The notes: generated by a model from the letters alone, not told the origin. A stretch of 64,000 bases of DNA from Streptomyces stelliscabiei (GCF_014873495.1 NZ_JADBGF010000001.1:9548001-9612000), one strand, 5' to 3'. Counted from the first letter of the stretch, positions 50,997 through 60,134 are shown. Numbers and translations are program-made.

Positions 50997-53900
50997 ATGC
51001 TGCTCATCACCTGCCCGTGGTGCGGGCCCCGCGACGAGGCCGAGTTCCACTACGGCGGCCAGGGACACGTGCCCTACCCCGAGACCCCGTCGGCCCTCAC
51101 CGACGAGGAGTGGGCCCGCTACCTCTTCTTCCGTGACAACCCCAAGGGCCCGTTCGCCGAGCGGTGGAGCCACGCGGCGGGCTGCCGCAAGTGGTTCAAC
51201 GCGGTACGGGACACCTCGACCAACGAGATCCTGGCGGTGTACCGGGCGGGAGAACCGCGCCCGGCCACGGAGGAACTGCGGCGCGCGCCGAGCTCCGACG
51301 CGCGCGCGGCTTTCGTGGAACCCCCGGCGAGCCCTGAGTCGCCTCCGGCCACGCACCGGCCCAGCCCGGCACCGCCGGCCCGTCCGGCGCCGGCGGGGGG
51401 CGAGACCCAGCCCTTCCGCCTGCCCACCGGCGGCCACATCGACCGCGACGCCCCCCTGACCTTCGTCTTCGACGGCACCGAGTACCAGGGCTACCGAGGC
51501 GACACCCTCGCCTCCGCCCTCCTCGCCAACGGTGTCATCGAGACGGGCACCAGCATCAAACTCGGCCGTCCCCGGGGCATCTTCTCGGCCGGCGTCGAGG
51601 AACCCAACGCGGTCATCCAGATCGAGGCCCCCTTCCCCGAGCCGATGCTCCCGGCGACCACCGTCGAGCTGTACGACGGCCTCGTCGCGAGCAGCCTCCC
51701 GGGCCAGGGCCGCCTCGCCACCGAACCGGACCCCGCCCGCTACGACGCCGTACACGCCCACTGCGACCTGCTGGTCGTCGGCGCGGGCCCGGCCGGCCTC
51801 GCCGCGGCCGCCGCCGCCGCCCGCAGCGGCGCCCGCGTCATCCTCGCCGACGACCAGCCACAGCCGGGCGGCAGCCTCCCGGGCACGGGCGAACACCTCG
51901 ACTGGGTCGAGGAGACGGCCCGCGACCTCGACGCCGAGCCCGAGGTCCGCGTACTGCGCCGCACGACCGTCTTCGGCTACTACGACGACAACCACCTCCT
52001 CGCCGTGGAACGCCGCACCAACCACCTGGGCGCGAGCGCTCCCGCACATGTCTCCCGCGAACGGGTCTGGCGTATCCGCGCCCGCCGTGTCGTCCTCGCC
52101 ACCGGCGCCCACGAACGCTCCCTCGCCTTCGCGGACAACGACCGCCCCGGTGTGATGCTGGCCGCCTCGGCCCGCACCCACGCCCTTCGCCACGGCGTCC
52201 TGCCGGGCCGCCGCGCCGTCGTGTTCACCGCCAACGACAGCGCCTACGCGGCGGCCCTGGACCTCGCCGCGGCGGGCGTCGACATCGCGGCGATCGTCGA
52301 CACCCGTCCCGAACCGGGCGAGTGGGCGCGGCGCGCCCGCGAGGCCGGCATCGAGGTACTGGCCGGGCACGCCGTCACCGGCACGGAGGGCGATCCGCGC
52401 CTCACCGCCGTGTCCGTCGCCCCGTACGGGGAGTCCGAGGGCCAGCGGCGGTTCGACGCCGACCTCCTGTTGGTGTCCGGCGGCTGGAACCCGGTCACGC
52501 ACCTCTTCAGCCAGGCGGGCGGCAAGCTGCGCCACGACGAGGCGCTGGGTTCCTTCGTCCCCGACACCTGCCGTCAGGCGGTCGAGGTGGCGGGCAGCGC
52601 GAGCGGCGTGTTCGACCTCGCGGCGGTCCTCGCCCAGGGCGCCGCCGCCGGAGCCCGCGCCGTCGAGGCCGAGGGCTACCGGTCCGAGGCACCCCCTCTC
52701 CCGCAGGTGCCCGCCCAGCCGCGACCGACGCCGCCGATGCACGTGTACGTCGTCCCGGGGGACACCGGCCGCCCCCGCTTCGTCGACCTCCAACGCGATG
52801 TCACCGTCGACGACCTGACCCGCGCGACCGGCGCCGGCATGCGCTCGGTCGAGCACACCAAGCGCTACACCACGGCCGGCACCGCCAACGACCAGGGCAA
52901 GACCTCCGGCGTCCTGGCCGGCGGCGTGGTCGCCGAACTGCTCGGCGTGGACGTCTCCGCACTCGGCACGACCACCTTCCGGCCCCCGTACACCCCCGTC
53001 TCCTTCGCCACCCTCGCGGGCCGCGACCGGGGCGCCCTGCACGACCCGATCCGCACGACGGCCCTCCACACCTGGCACGTCGAACACGGCGCCCTCTTCG
53101 AGAACGTCGGCCAGTGGAAGCGGCCCTGGTACTACCCGCAGGACGGCGAGGACATGGAGAGCGCCGTGCTGCGCGAGTGCGCCGCCGCCCGCGACGGCGT
53201 CGCCTTCATGGACGCCTCCACCCTCGGCAAGATCGACGTCCAGGGCCCGGACGCCGCCGTGTTCCTCGACCGGCTCTACACCAACATGATGTCCACCCTG
53301 AAGGTCGGCATGATCCGCTACGGCGTCATGTGCCGCCTGGACGGCATGCTCTTCGACGACGGCACGGTCATCCGCCTCGCCCAGGACCGCTTCCTGGTCA
53401 CCACCACGACCGGCAACGCGGCCGCCGTACTGGACTGGATGGAGGAGTGGCTGCAGACCGAGTGGCCCGACCTCAAGGTCCACTGCACGTCCGTGACCGA
53501 ACAGTGGGCCACCGTCGCCCTGGTCGGCCCGCGCTCCCGCGACGTCCTCGGCGCACTCGCACCCCAACTGACCGTGTCCAACGACGACTTCCCCTTCATG
53601 GCCTGGCGCGAGACGGCCGTCGCGGGCATCGACGCCCGGGTCTGCCGGATCAGCTTCTCCGGCGAACTCGCCTACGAGATCAACGTCTCGCCCTGGGACG
53701 CCCTCACCCTCTGGCAGGCGCTGTACGAGGCCGGGGCCGCCTACGGCATCACCCCGTACGGCACCGAGACCATGCACGTCCTGCGCGCCGAGAAGGGCTA
53801 CCCCATCGTCGGCCAGGACACCGACGGCACCGTCACCCCGCAGGACCTGGGCATGAGCTGGGTGGTCTCGAAGAAGAAGCCCGACTTCATCGGCAAGCGC

Positions 53901-54224
53901 TCCTACGCCCGCGCCGACACCCTCCGCGCCGACCGCAAGCACCTCGTCGGCCTCCTCCCGGAAGACCCGGGCACCTTCCTCCCCGAGGGCACCCACCTGA
54001 TCGCCGACAGCGTCCTGCCGGCGCCGCCCGTCCCGATGCTCGGCCATGTCACCTCCAGCTACCGCAGCGCCGCCCTCGGCCGGACCTTCGCGCTCGCCCT
54101 GATCAAGGGCGGCCGGGACCGCATCGGCGAACGGCTGTACGCCCCCGTGGGCGACCGGCTGGTCCCGGTGACCGTGGCAAGCCCCGTCCTCTACGACCCC
54201 GAGGGAGCACGTCGTGATGGCTGA
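50997..54224 (+). CDS. soxDA: Fused sarcosine oxidase subunits delta and alpha
   Basis: A single 1,075-residue ORF with no internal stop. Residues 1-90 are SoxD: zinc ligands C6 and C9 (TCPWCG), H59 and C63 (HAAGCRKW). A Pro/Ala/Ser-rich linker (about 90-137) joins it to SoxA: 2Fe-2S-like ferredoxin segment (PLTFVFDGTEYQGYRGDTL), FAD/NAD site (LLVVGAGPAGLAAAAAAA), and a GcvT-type folate domain at the end (FMDASTLGKIDVQGPDA, ISFSGELAYEINVS, LRAEKGYPIVGQDTDG). In classic operons soxD and soxA are separate genes, so this is an in-frame fusion. The 11-bp gap to soxB and the overlap with soxG keep the usual B-D-A-G order. Confidence 0.93.
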   Translation: MLLITCPWCGPRDEAEFHYGGQGHVPYPETPSALTDEEWARYLFFRDNPKGPFAERWSHAAGCRKWFNAVRDTSTNEILAVYRAGEPRPATEELRRAPSSDARAAFVEPPASPESPPATHRPSPAPPARPAPAGGETQPFRLPTGGHIDRDAPLTFVFDGTEYQGYRGDTLASALLANGVIETGTSIKLGRPRGIFSAGVEEPNAVIQIEAPFPEPMLPATTVELYDGLVASSLPGQGRLATEPDPARYDAVHAHCDLLVVGAGPAGLAAAAAAARSGARVILADDQPQPGGSLPGTGEHLDWVEETARDLDAEPEVRVLRRTTVFGYYDDNHLLAVERRTNHLGASAPAHVSRERVWRIRARRVVLATGAHERSLAFADNDRPGVMLAASARTHALRHGVLPGRRAVVFTANDSAYAAALDLAAAGVDIAAIVDTRPEPGEWARRAREAGIEVLAGHAVTGTEGDPRLTAVSVAPYGESEGQRRFDADLLLVSGGWNPVTHLFSQAGGKLRHDEALGSFVPDTCRQAVEVAGSASGVFDLAAVLAQGAAAGARAVEAEGYRSEAPPLPQVPAQPRPTPPMHVYVVPGDTGRPRFVDLQRDVTVDDLTRATGAGMRSVEHTKRYTTAGTANDQGKTSGVLAGGVVAELLGVDVSALGTTTFRPPYTPVSFATLAGRDRGALHDPIRTTALHTWHVEHGALFENVGQWKRPWYYPQDGEDMESAVLRECAAARDGVAFMDASTLGKIDVQGPDAAVFLDRLYTNMMSTLKVGMIRYGVMCRLDGMLFDDGTVIRLAQDRFLVTTTTGNAAAVLDWMEEWLQTEWPDLKVHCTSVTEQWATVALVGPRSRDVLGALAPQLTVSNDDFPFMAWRETAVAGIDARVCRISFSGELAYEINVSPWDALTLWQALYEAGAAYGITPYGTETMHVLRAEKGYPIVGQDTDGTVTPQDLGMSWVVSKKKPDFIGKRSYARADTLRADRKHLVGLLPEDPGTFLPEGTHLIADSVLPAPPVPMLGHVTSSYRSAALGRTFALALIKGGRDRIGERLYAPVGDRLVPVTVASPVLYDPEGARRDG

Positions 54225-54825
54225 CACCGCACTCACCGCTCCGCCCCGCAGCCCCCTGTCCGACGCCGCGGGCCGCCTGGCCGGCGCCACCCGTGCCTCC
54301 CGGGGTGCCATCCGGCTGGCCGAACTCCCCTTCCTGACCCAGCTCGACATCCGCCTCGACGCCAAGGGGGCGGCCGCCGACGCCATCGGCCTCGCCCTGG
54401 ACCTCCCGCTGCCCCTCGAACCCGACACCGTCGTACGCGCCGGGCAGTTGACCGCCCTGTGGCTGGGGCCCGACGAATGGCTGCTGGTGGGCCCGCCGGG
54501 CAGCGCCCGGGACCTGGAGGACCGGATCCGCACGGCCGCCGGCGACGAACCCGTCTCCGTCACCGACGTCTCGGCCCAGCGCACCACCCTCCTCGTGGCC
54601 GGCCCCGGCGCGCGCGAGCTCCTGTCCCACGGCTGCGCCCTGGACCTGCACCCACGCGCCTTCGGCGCCGGGCGCTGCGCCCAGACCACCCTGGGCCGCA
54701 CCCAGGTCGTCCTGGTCGCCCGAGACGAACCCGCCACGGGGTTCTGGGTACTGGTCCGCTCGTCCTTCGCCGGGTATCTGACGGACTGGCTGCTGGACGC
54801 GGCGACGGAACACCTGTCGGCCTGA
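54217..54825 (+). CDS. soxG: Sarcosine oxidase subunit gamma
   Basis: A 202-residue protein matching SoxG: RLAELPFLTQLDIRLDAKG, LWLGPDEWLLVGPPG, VTDVSAQRTTLLVAGPGARELL, FWVLVRSSFAGYLTDWLLDA. The ATG at 54217 (GTG at 54214 alternative) lies inside the end of soxDA, and GAGGGAG precedes it. It is the last gene of the dimethylglycine/sarcosine unit and converges on glyA with a terminator between. Confidence 0.9.
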   Translation: MADTALTAPPRSPLSDAAGRLAGATRASRGAIRLAELPFLTQLDIRLDAKGAAADAIGLALDLPLPLEPDTVVRAGQLTALWLGPDEWLLVGPPGSARDLEDRIRTAAGDEPVSVTDVSAQRTTLLVAGPGARELLSHGCALDLHPRAFGAGRCAQTTLGRTQVVLVARDEPATGFWVLVRSSFAGYLTDWLLDAATEHLSA

Positions 54826-54849
54826 GCCGACAGCACGCGCACCGACCCG

Positions 54850-54877
54850 TGTGGGGCACCCGTCAGGGTGCCCCACA
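54850..54877. terminator. Bidirectional terminator between soxG and glyA
   Basis: Perfect 12-bp stem (54850-54861 with 54866-54877) and a 4-nt loop, placed between the convergent stops. Confidence 0.85.
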
Positions 54878-54882
54878 GCGCT

Positions 54883-56148
54883 TTACTTCCCGAGCGTCGG
54901 GTACAGCGGGTGCTTGTCGGCGAGGGCCTTGACCCGGGCCTTGAGGGTCTCGGTGTCGGGGTCGGGCTTGAGGGCCTGGGCGATGACGTCGGCGACCTCG
55001 GTGAAGTCCTCGGCGGTGAAGCCGCGGGTGGCGAGGGCGGGGGTGCCGATGCGCAGGCCGGAGGTGACCATCGGGGGGCGGGGGTCGTTGGGGACGGCGT
55101 TGCGGTTGACGGTGATGCCGACCTCGTGGAGGCGGTCCTCGGCCTGTTGTCCGTCGAGTGCGGAGTTGCGCAGGTCGACGAGGATGAGGTGGACGTCGGT
55201 GCCGCCGGACAGGACGTCGATGCCGGCTTCGCGGGCGTCGGGGGCGGTGAGCCGCTCGGCGAGGATCTTCGCGCCCTCGACCGTGCGCCGCTGGCGCTCC
55301 TTGAACTCCTCGCTCGCGGCGACCTTGAAGGAGACCGCCTTGGCCGCGATGACGTGCTCCAGCGGACCGCCCTGGAAGCCGGGGAACACCGAGGAGTTGA
55401 GCTTCTTGGCGAACTCCTTGCTCCGGGCGAGGATGATGCCGCCGCGCGGGCCGCCCAGCGTCTTGTGGGTCGTGGAGGTGACCACGTCCGCGTACTCGAC
55501 CGGGTTGGGGTGCAGCCCGGCCGCCACCAGACCCGCGAAGTGCGCCATGTCCACCCACAGGAACGCGCCGGTCTCGTCGGCGATCCGGCGGAACGCGGCG
55601 AAGTCCAGCTGCCGCGGATACGCCGACCAGCCCGCGATGATCACCTTCGGGCGGTGCTCCTTGGCCAGCCGCTCGACCTCGTCCATGTCGACCAGGCCGG
55701 CGTCGTCCACGTGGTAGGCGACCACGTCGAACTGCTTGCCGGAGAAGTTCAGGCGCATGCCGTGGGTGAGGTGGCCGCCGTGGGCCAGGTCCAGGCCGAG
55801 GATGGTGTCGCCGGGCTGGGCGAGGGCGAAGAGGGCGGCCTGGTTGGCGGAGGCGCCGGAGTGCGGCTGGACGTTGGCGTACTCCGCGCCGAACAGTTCC
55901 TTGAGGCGGTCGATCGCGATCTGTTCGGTGACGTCGACGTGTTCGCAGCCGCCGTAGTAGCGGCGGCCGGGGTAGCCCTCGGCGTACTTGTTGGTGAGGA
56001 CGGTGCCCTGGGCCTCCATGACGGCGAGGGGGGCGAAGTTCTCGGAGGCGATCATCTCCAGGGTGGACTGCTGGCGGTGCAGCTCGGCGTCGACGGCGGC
56101 GGCGACCTCGGGGTCCAGCTCGTGCAGGGGAGTGTTCAGAAGCGACAT
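54883..56148 (-). CDS. glyA: Serine hydroxymethyltransferase
   Basis: A 421-residue PLP enzyme. VVTSTTHKTLGGPRGG has the PLP lysine, ENFAPLAVMEAQGTVLTNKYAEGYPGRRYYGG the N-terminal substrate motif, and VDMAHFAGLVAAGLHPNP the cofactor Asp/His pocket. It joins glycine (from sarcosine) with methylene-THF to make serine. GAGGT lies 7 nt before the ATG on the minus strand, and a betaine-regulon operator begins 27 nt upstream. This copy is probably the catabolic one, distinct from a housekeeping glyA elsewhere; that is inference. Confidence 0.95.
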   Translation of the reverse strand: MSLLNTPLHELDPEVAAAVDAELHRQQSTLEMIASENFAPLAVMEAQGTVLTNKYAEGYPGRRYYGGCEHVDVTEQIAIDRLKELFGAEYANVQPHSGASANQAALFALAQPGDTILGLDLAHGGHLTHGMRLNFSGKQFDVVAYHVDDAGLVDMDEVERLAKEHRPKVIIAGWSAYPRQLDFAAFRRIADETGAFLWVDMAHFAGLVAAGLHPNPVEYADVVTSTTHKTLGGPRGGIILARSKEFAKKLNSSVFPGFQGGPLEHVIAAKAVSFKVAASEEFKERQRRTVEGAKILAERLTAPDAREAGIDVLSGGTDVHLILVDLRNSALDGQQAEDRLHEVGITVNRNAVPNDPRPPMVTSGLRIGTPALATRGFTAEDFTEVADVIAQALKPDPDTETLKARVKALADKHPLYPTLGK

Positions 56149-56175
56149 GCGTACGACCTCGTCTTCTCAGCCGGC

Positions 56176-56211
56176 GGTGCGTATTGAGCAACATGTAGAG
56201 CGATACGCAAC
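56176..56211. promoter_or_regulatory. Betaine-regulon tandem operator 7 (glyA)
   Basis: GGTGC-GTATTGA-GCAAC (56176-56192) and GTAGA-GCGATAC-GCAAC (56195-56211), offset 19 bp. Same outer TGCGTAT-N18-ATACGCA repeat as before purU, 16 kb away. Confidence 0.8.
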
Positions 56212-56272
56212 ATGGTCCAAGAGGGGCGAGGCCCGGTCAAGGGCGTGGACGGAGAACCGGGGCTCCGACGAC

Positions 56273-56312
56273 GAAGCGCCCGGCCCGTCGACCACGACGG
56301 ACCGGGCGCTTC
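56273..56312 (-). terminator. Hairpin terminator of the large glycoside hydrolase gene
   Basis: 56273-56283 pairs with 56302-56312 (11 bp), extended by an inner 6-bp stem (56285-56290 with 56295-56300) after one mismatch, loop ACCA. It starts 10 nt past the minus-strand stop at 56323. Confidence 0.8.
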
Positions 56313-56322
56313 ACCACTCAGC

Positions 56323-59300
56323 TCATCGCGGCTCGCCCGCGTACGGCGCCACGGTGATCCGGTCGATCAGCGGTGCGTAGCGCGAGCGGAGCAGCACGCC
56401 GGGGAAGGTGTCCGAGGCGTAGGTGGTGCCGTCGAAGTTCGGCAGCTCCTCGGAGCGCAGGGTGAGGGTGTTGCGGCCCTTCTTGAGGTCGACCGGGACG
56501 GTCAGCTCCCAGAAGTTGTTGCGGTGGAAGCTGTGCGGGAAGCCGACGCGCCGCGCCTCGCCGCCGTTGACGGTGAGGTCGGCGTGGCGGGCGAGCGGGT
56601 CCGGGTTGTAGTGGGTGGCCTCGGACTGTTCGGGGTTGGAGTAGCGGATGCGCAGGGCGTGAAGGCCGGCCCGGTCCGCGGTGACGGTGAAGGTCGCCGT
56701 GTTTCCGTTGCCGGGGCCGCCGCCGATCCCGCTGATCGCCGTGCCGTCGGTCGCCAGGGAGAGCGGGGTGAGCGTGGCCGAGCCCGCCAGCTTCGCGTCC
56801 TTCGCCTCGTACGTACGCGTCGGGAGCGAGCCTTCCGTCGGCGTGACCGTGAGACGGTCGACGAGGGTGGTGGCCGAACGGCCGGTCACGGTCACCTTGT
56901 TGACGCCGCCCGACAGGGAGACGGCCACGCTGTTCTTGGTCTTGGTCAGGCGCAGGACGTCGTGTCCGTTGACGGAGAGCCGGGCTTTCATGGTGTCGAG
57001 GGCGTCGACCTTGAGAGTCGCCTCGCGCTCCGTGGGGGAGTAGACCCAGAACGTGGCGGTCTGGTCCTTCGTGAGCCGCATCGCGCCCGAGCCGGTGGCG
57101 GGGACCACGGCCTTCTTCGGCAGCTCGTAGACGGGCTGCGCGCCCTGGGCCGGCCAGGCCAACTCACCCTCGTACACCTGGGTTTCGGCCGAGGGGTCGG
57201 GGAGGGACAGCGTGAGGCGGTCGACGATGGCGTCCCCCTGGGTGACGTGCTTGCCGTCGAGGCTCCTGGCGGCGAGCGTCAGTGTGTGCTTGCCCTTGGT
57301 GAGGCGCACCTTGGTGTCGGTGTGGTCCCACACCACCCACTTGTAGCCGAGCGGCAGATGCAGCTCCTGCTCGCCGTCCGCCTTGCCGTCCACGCGGAGG
57401 AAGACGTTCGTGGGGCCCTGCTCCTTCACCTTGTCGAAGGTGTTGAGGGAGTTGGCGAAGACGCTCAGGTCGTAGGTGCCGTCCTCGGGCACGTCCACCG
57501 CGAAGTCGAGGGTGACGTCCGAACCGGTGCGCAGACCGCCCACGTCGTAGCCGCCCGAGGTGTAGAACTTCGACACGTCGCGGGGGGAGCCCTCGGGGCC
57601 GTTCCTGGAGTAACCGGACCCGGTGTGGGCGGCGGCCTCCGCCTCGTAGGACGCCTGCCAGGAAGCGGGCGGGGTCTGGGTGCCCTTCGCCTTCTCGGCC
57701 GGGCTGAGGACGATCTCGTACGCCGACGACTCCTTCAGCGCCGGCAGCGTGCCGTCGCCGAAGCCGACGACGACCGTGCCGTCGTCACCGACCCGAAGGT
57801 CCGTCTCGGTGAGCAGCTTCGGGCCGGAGGAGTCGCCGAGCTGCCCGGTCCACTCGATCTCCCGCACCCAGGCGTGCACGCGCTCCCCGAACAGCTTCTT
57901 CGGGACGTCCGCGAAGGTGATGTGGCCCTTGCCGGTGGACCCGCCGAAGACCAGCCGGGCCTGCTTGCGCTTCTCGTCCAGTGTGGCGACGCCCTGCATG
58001 GTGTAGTTCTCGCCGGGGAACGGCGGGGTCACCTTCACCGTGTGGCCGCTCATCGACGCGTACGAGTTCAGCAGCCACCACTGGCCGTTGCCCCGGTTCG
58101 ACTGCACCGCGGAGTCGGAGAGGTTGCCGTCGATGTTCCAGTACGCGATGTCGGCGTCCACCTTGGACTCCTCGATCGCGGACACCCACTGGATCATCTG
58201 GCCGGGGACGGAGGTGTGGTAGTTGAAGGCGTACTCGTTGATGTTGACGGGCAGTTCGGTGCCTTCCTTGTCGGTGCCCTTGAACACCTCCTTCTCCCAG
58301 CCCCGGTACTTGGCGACACTCGCGCGCACCGCCTCCGGGTGGCTCAGCTCGTGCCAGGTGATCACCTCCGGGACGGTGCCGGCGGCCACGGTGTGCTGGA
58401 GGAAGCCCTTCACCTGGTCGTAGAGGACGCTGGTGTTGGGGCCGGCGATGCGGGCGTCCGGCATCCTCTCCTTGATGAGCCGGTAGGCGCCGTCCCAGGC
58501 GGCGAAGAAGTCGTCCGGGTCGGTGAGCCAGCTGACCTTGTCGTAACTCCACTCACCGGTACCGAACATGTTGCCCTCGGGCTCGTTGTACGGCACGAAG
58601 ACGATGTTGCCCTGGTACTTCTTCGGCAGCTTCAGGACCTGGTCGACCTGGTCGGCGATCTTCTTCTCGTAGAGCCTGAGCTTCTCCTGCGGGGTGTCGC
58701 CCGGCCACTGGTACGGGAAGCCGCGGTGGATGTCGGTCATGTAGATGTACACATCGCCGTCGGTGGAGTCGGCCAGCGGCTTCACCACCTCCAGCGCGTC
58801 GGCCCCCGGGTGCTGCGGACCGTCCTGCGCCTTGGTGGAGACCGTGCGCAGGCCCATGCCCTCCATCAGGTTGTTGGTGGGGACGTCCGGCCCGTACACG
58901 CCGTAGAGCGTGCCGGACGCGCCGCCGTGGAACGCGCCGGTGTCCGAGCCGAGGTCGACGGTGAGCTGTCCCTCGCGCACCACCGTGACGGTCGCCTTCA
59001 CCGCGCGCCCGGCCGCGGTCCCCGCGACGGTGAACGTCCCCGGCCGGTCGTACTTCTCGGACGGTACGGCGTCCCAGGCGATCCGCGTGTCACGGTCGTA
59101 GCCGTCGGAGAAGGACGAGCGGACGGTGGCGGGCAGCGCGGGGGCGGTCCCGGTCGTGGTGCGGACCTCGAAGGACGTCTTCGAGGGTTCCTGGACGGTG
59201 GGCACGTCCCCGACGGTACCGGCCACCTGTTCGGCGCTGAGCGCCGCGTGCCACACGGTGAAGTCGTCGATCGCACCGTTGAGCAGCGGGTCGGGCCAGA

Positions 59301-59985
59301 AGGACTTGCCGATGTAGCCGGCGGCGGTGGCCGAGGCGTTCAGCAGGTCCTTCGCCTTGACGTCGGTCTCGGCGGAGGAGACCGCCACACCGTCGAGGTA
59401 GGTGGTGACCTGACCGGCGGCGGTGTCGAGGGTGACGGTGACGGTCTTCCACGCGTCGGCGGGCAGCATCGCGTACCCGCCGGCCTGTGCCTCCGCGCCC
59501 CCGCCGCCGGTGGTGACGGCGGTGCGAAGGCGCCCGTCGCCGTTGTAGGGCGTGGAGAAGAGGTACCTGCTGGTGTCGGTGCCCAGGTCGAAGATCCGCT
59601 GCCAGGACGACCGTTCGCCGCTCCATTTCACCCGGGCGGAGACCGTCAGGTCGCTGGTGTCGCCGATCACCGCGCGGGGCAGCCGGACGTACGCGCCGTC
59701 GGAGGTGGGCGCACCGCCCGGCAGGGCCAGCGCCCTGCCGCCGTCCGCGCCCGCCACGGAGCGGGCGGTCGTGGCGTGCACCAGGGTCGCCGTCAGGCCG
59801 TTGCCCGAGCTGTCGGCGATCCGGCCGGAGGCGAGGTCGTCCTCGTCGAAGGTGTAGCGGGCGACGGGCGGGGGCGTGTCGGCCGCCTGCGCGGGGACGG
59901 CGGGTGCGGCCAGCAGGCCCGCGCCGAGCGTCAGGGCCACGGCGGCCGGTGCTCGGCGCCGGGCGGATCTGTCAGCGGATGGCAT
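56323..59985 (-). CDS. Large secreted multidomain glycoside hydrolase (LamG, TIM-barrel-like catalytic domain, CBM-like modules)
   Basis: A 1,220-residue exported protein. A Sec signal (APAAVALTLGAGLLAAPAVPAQA) is followed by a LamG-like domain (about residues 40-225, ARYTFDEDD, GAIDDFTVWHAALSAEQVAG), a bacterial Ig-like segment (to about 320) and a TIM-barrel-like catalytic domain (about 330-720) with acid/base candidate VPYNEPEGNMF and nucleophile candidate NINEYAFNYH, typical of clan GH-A such as GH39. The C-terminal part has two or three CBM6/35-like modules (YEAEAAAHTGSGY, TRTYEAKDAKLAG). The family is uncertain. GAGGA lies 8 nt before the ATG. It is divergent from a LacI regulator and a sugar ABC importer, and a LacI-type palindrome (60135-60146) lies upstream. 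Confidence 0.78.
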   Translation of the reverse strand: MPSADRSARRRAPAAVALTLGAGLLAAPAVPAQAADTPPPVARYTFDEDDLASGRIADSSGNGLTATLVHATTARSVAGADGGRALALPGGAPTSDGAYVRLPRAVIGDTSDLTVSARVKWSGERSSWQRIFDLGTDTSRYLFSTPYNGDGRLRTAVTTGGGGAEAQAGGYAMLPADAWKTVTVTLDTAAGQVTTYLDGVAVSSAETDVKAKDLLNASATAAGYIGKSFWPDPLLNGAIDDFTVWHAALSAEQVAGTVGDVPTVQEPSKTSFEVRTTTGTAPALPATVRSSFSDGYDRDTRIAWDAVPSEKYDRPGTFTVAGTAAGRAVKATVTVVREGQLTVDLGSDTGAFHGGASGTLYGVYGPDVPTNNLMEGMGLRTVSTKAQDGPQHPGADALEVVKPLADSTDGDVYIYMTDIHRGFPYQWPGDTPQEKLRLYEKKIADQVDQVLKLPKKYQGNIVFVPYNEPEGNMFGTGEWSYDKVSWLTDPDDFFAAWDGAYRLIKERMPDARIAGPNTSVLYDQVKGFLQHTVAAGTVPEVITWHELSHPEAVRASVAKYRGWEKEVFKGTDKEGTELPVNINEYAFNYHTSVPGQMIQWVSAIEESKVDADIAYWNIDGNLSDSAVQSNRGNGQWWLLNSYASMSGHTVKVTPPFPGENYTMQGVATLDEKRKQARLVFGGSTGKGHITFADVPKKLFGERVHAWVREIEWTGQLGDSSGPKLLTETDLRVGDDGTVVVGFGDGTLPALKESSAYEIVLSPAEKAKGTQTPPASWQASYEAEAAAHTGSGYSRNGPEGSPRDVSKFYTSGGYDVGGLRTGSDVTLDFAVDVPEDGTYDLSVFANSLNTFDKVKEQGPTNVFLRVDGKADGEQELHLPLGYKWVVWDHTDTKVRLTKGKHTLTLAARSLDGKHVTQGDAIVDRLTLSLPDPSAETQVYEGELAWPAQGAQPVYELPKKAVVPATGSGAMRLTKDQTATFWVYSPTEREATLKVDALDTMKARLSVNGHDVLRLTKTKNSVAVSLSGGVNKVTVTGRSATTLVDRLTVTPTEGSLPTRTYEAKDAKLAGSATLTPLSLATDGTAISGIGGGPGNGNTATFTVTADRAGLHALRIRYSNPEQSEATHYNPDPLARHADLTVNGGEARRVGFPHSFHRNNFWELTVPVDLKKGRNTLTLRSEELPNFDGTTYASDTFPGVLLRSRYAPLIDRITVAPYAGEPR

Positions 59986-60134
59986 GGATCGCGTCCTCAA
60001 TCCTCGGGGTGACGGGGTTCCGGTGGGCCCACCTCGGTCGGCTGCTCGTCCATGTGCCGCCGCCCGGGCAGGGGCACGGAGGGGGTCCGGGGCGCGCGAA
60101 GCGGCCCTCGCGGGTGCCGGAAGGATCACTTCAT

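Noticed and set aside
50997..51500. Sequencing error joining soxD to soxA
   Set aside because: The linker keeps one frame with Pro/Ala-rich composition and normal codon bias, and no shifted start or stop is apparent, so a true fusion is more likely.
50982..54842. 1,286-codon minus-strand ORF opposite the sarcosine oxidase genes
   Set aside because: Shadow ORF; the plus-strand proteins have full motif support.
56212..60012. 1,266-codon plus-strand ORF opposite the large glycoside hydrolase
   Set aside because: Arg/Gly/Val-rich shadow without domain features; the minus-strand protein has a signal peptide and modules.
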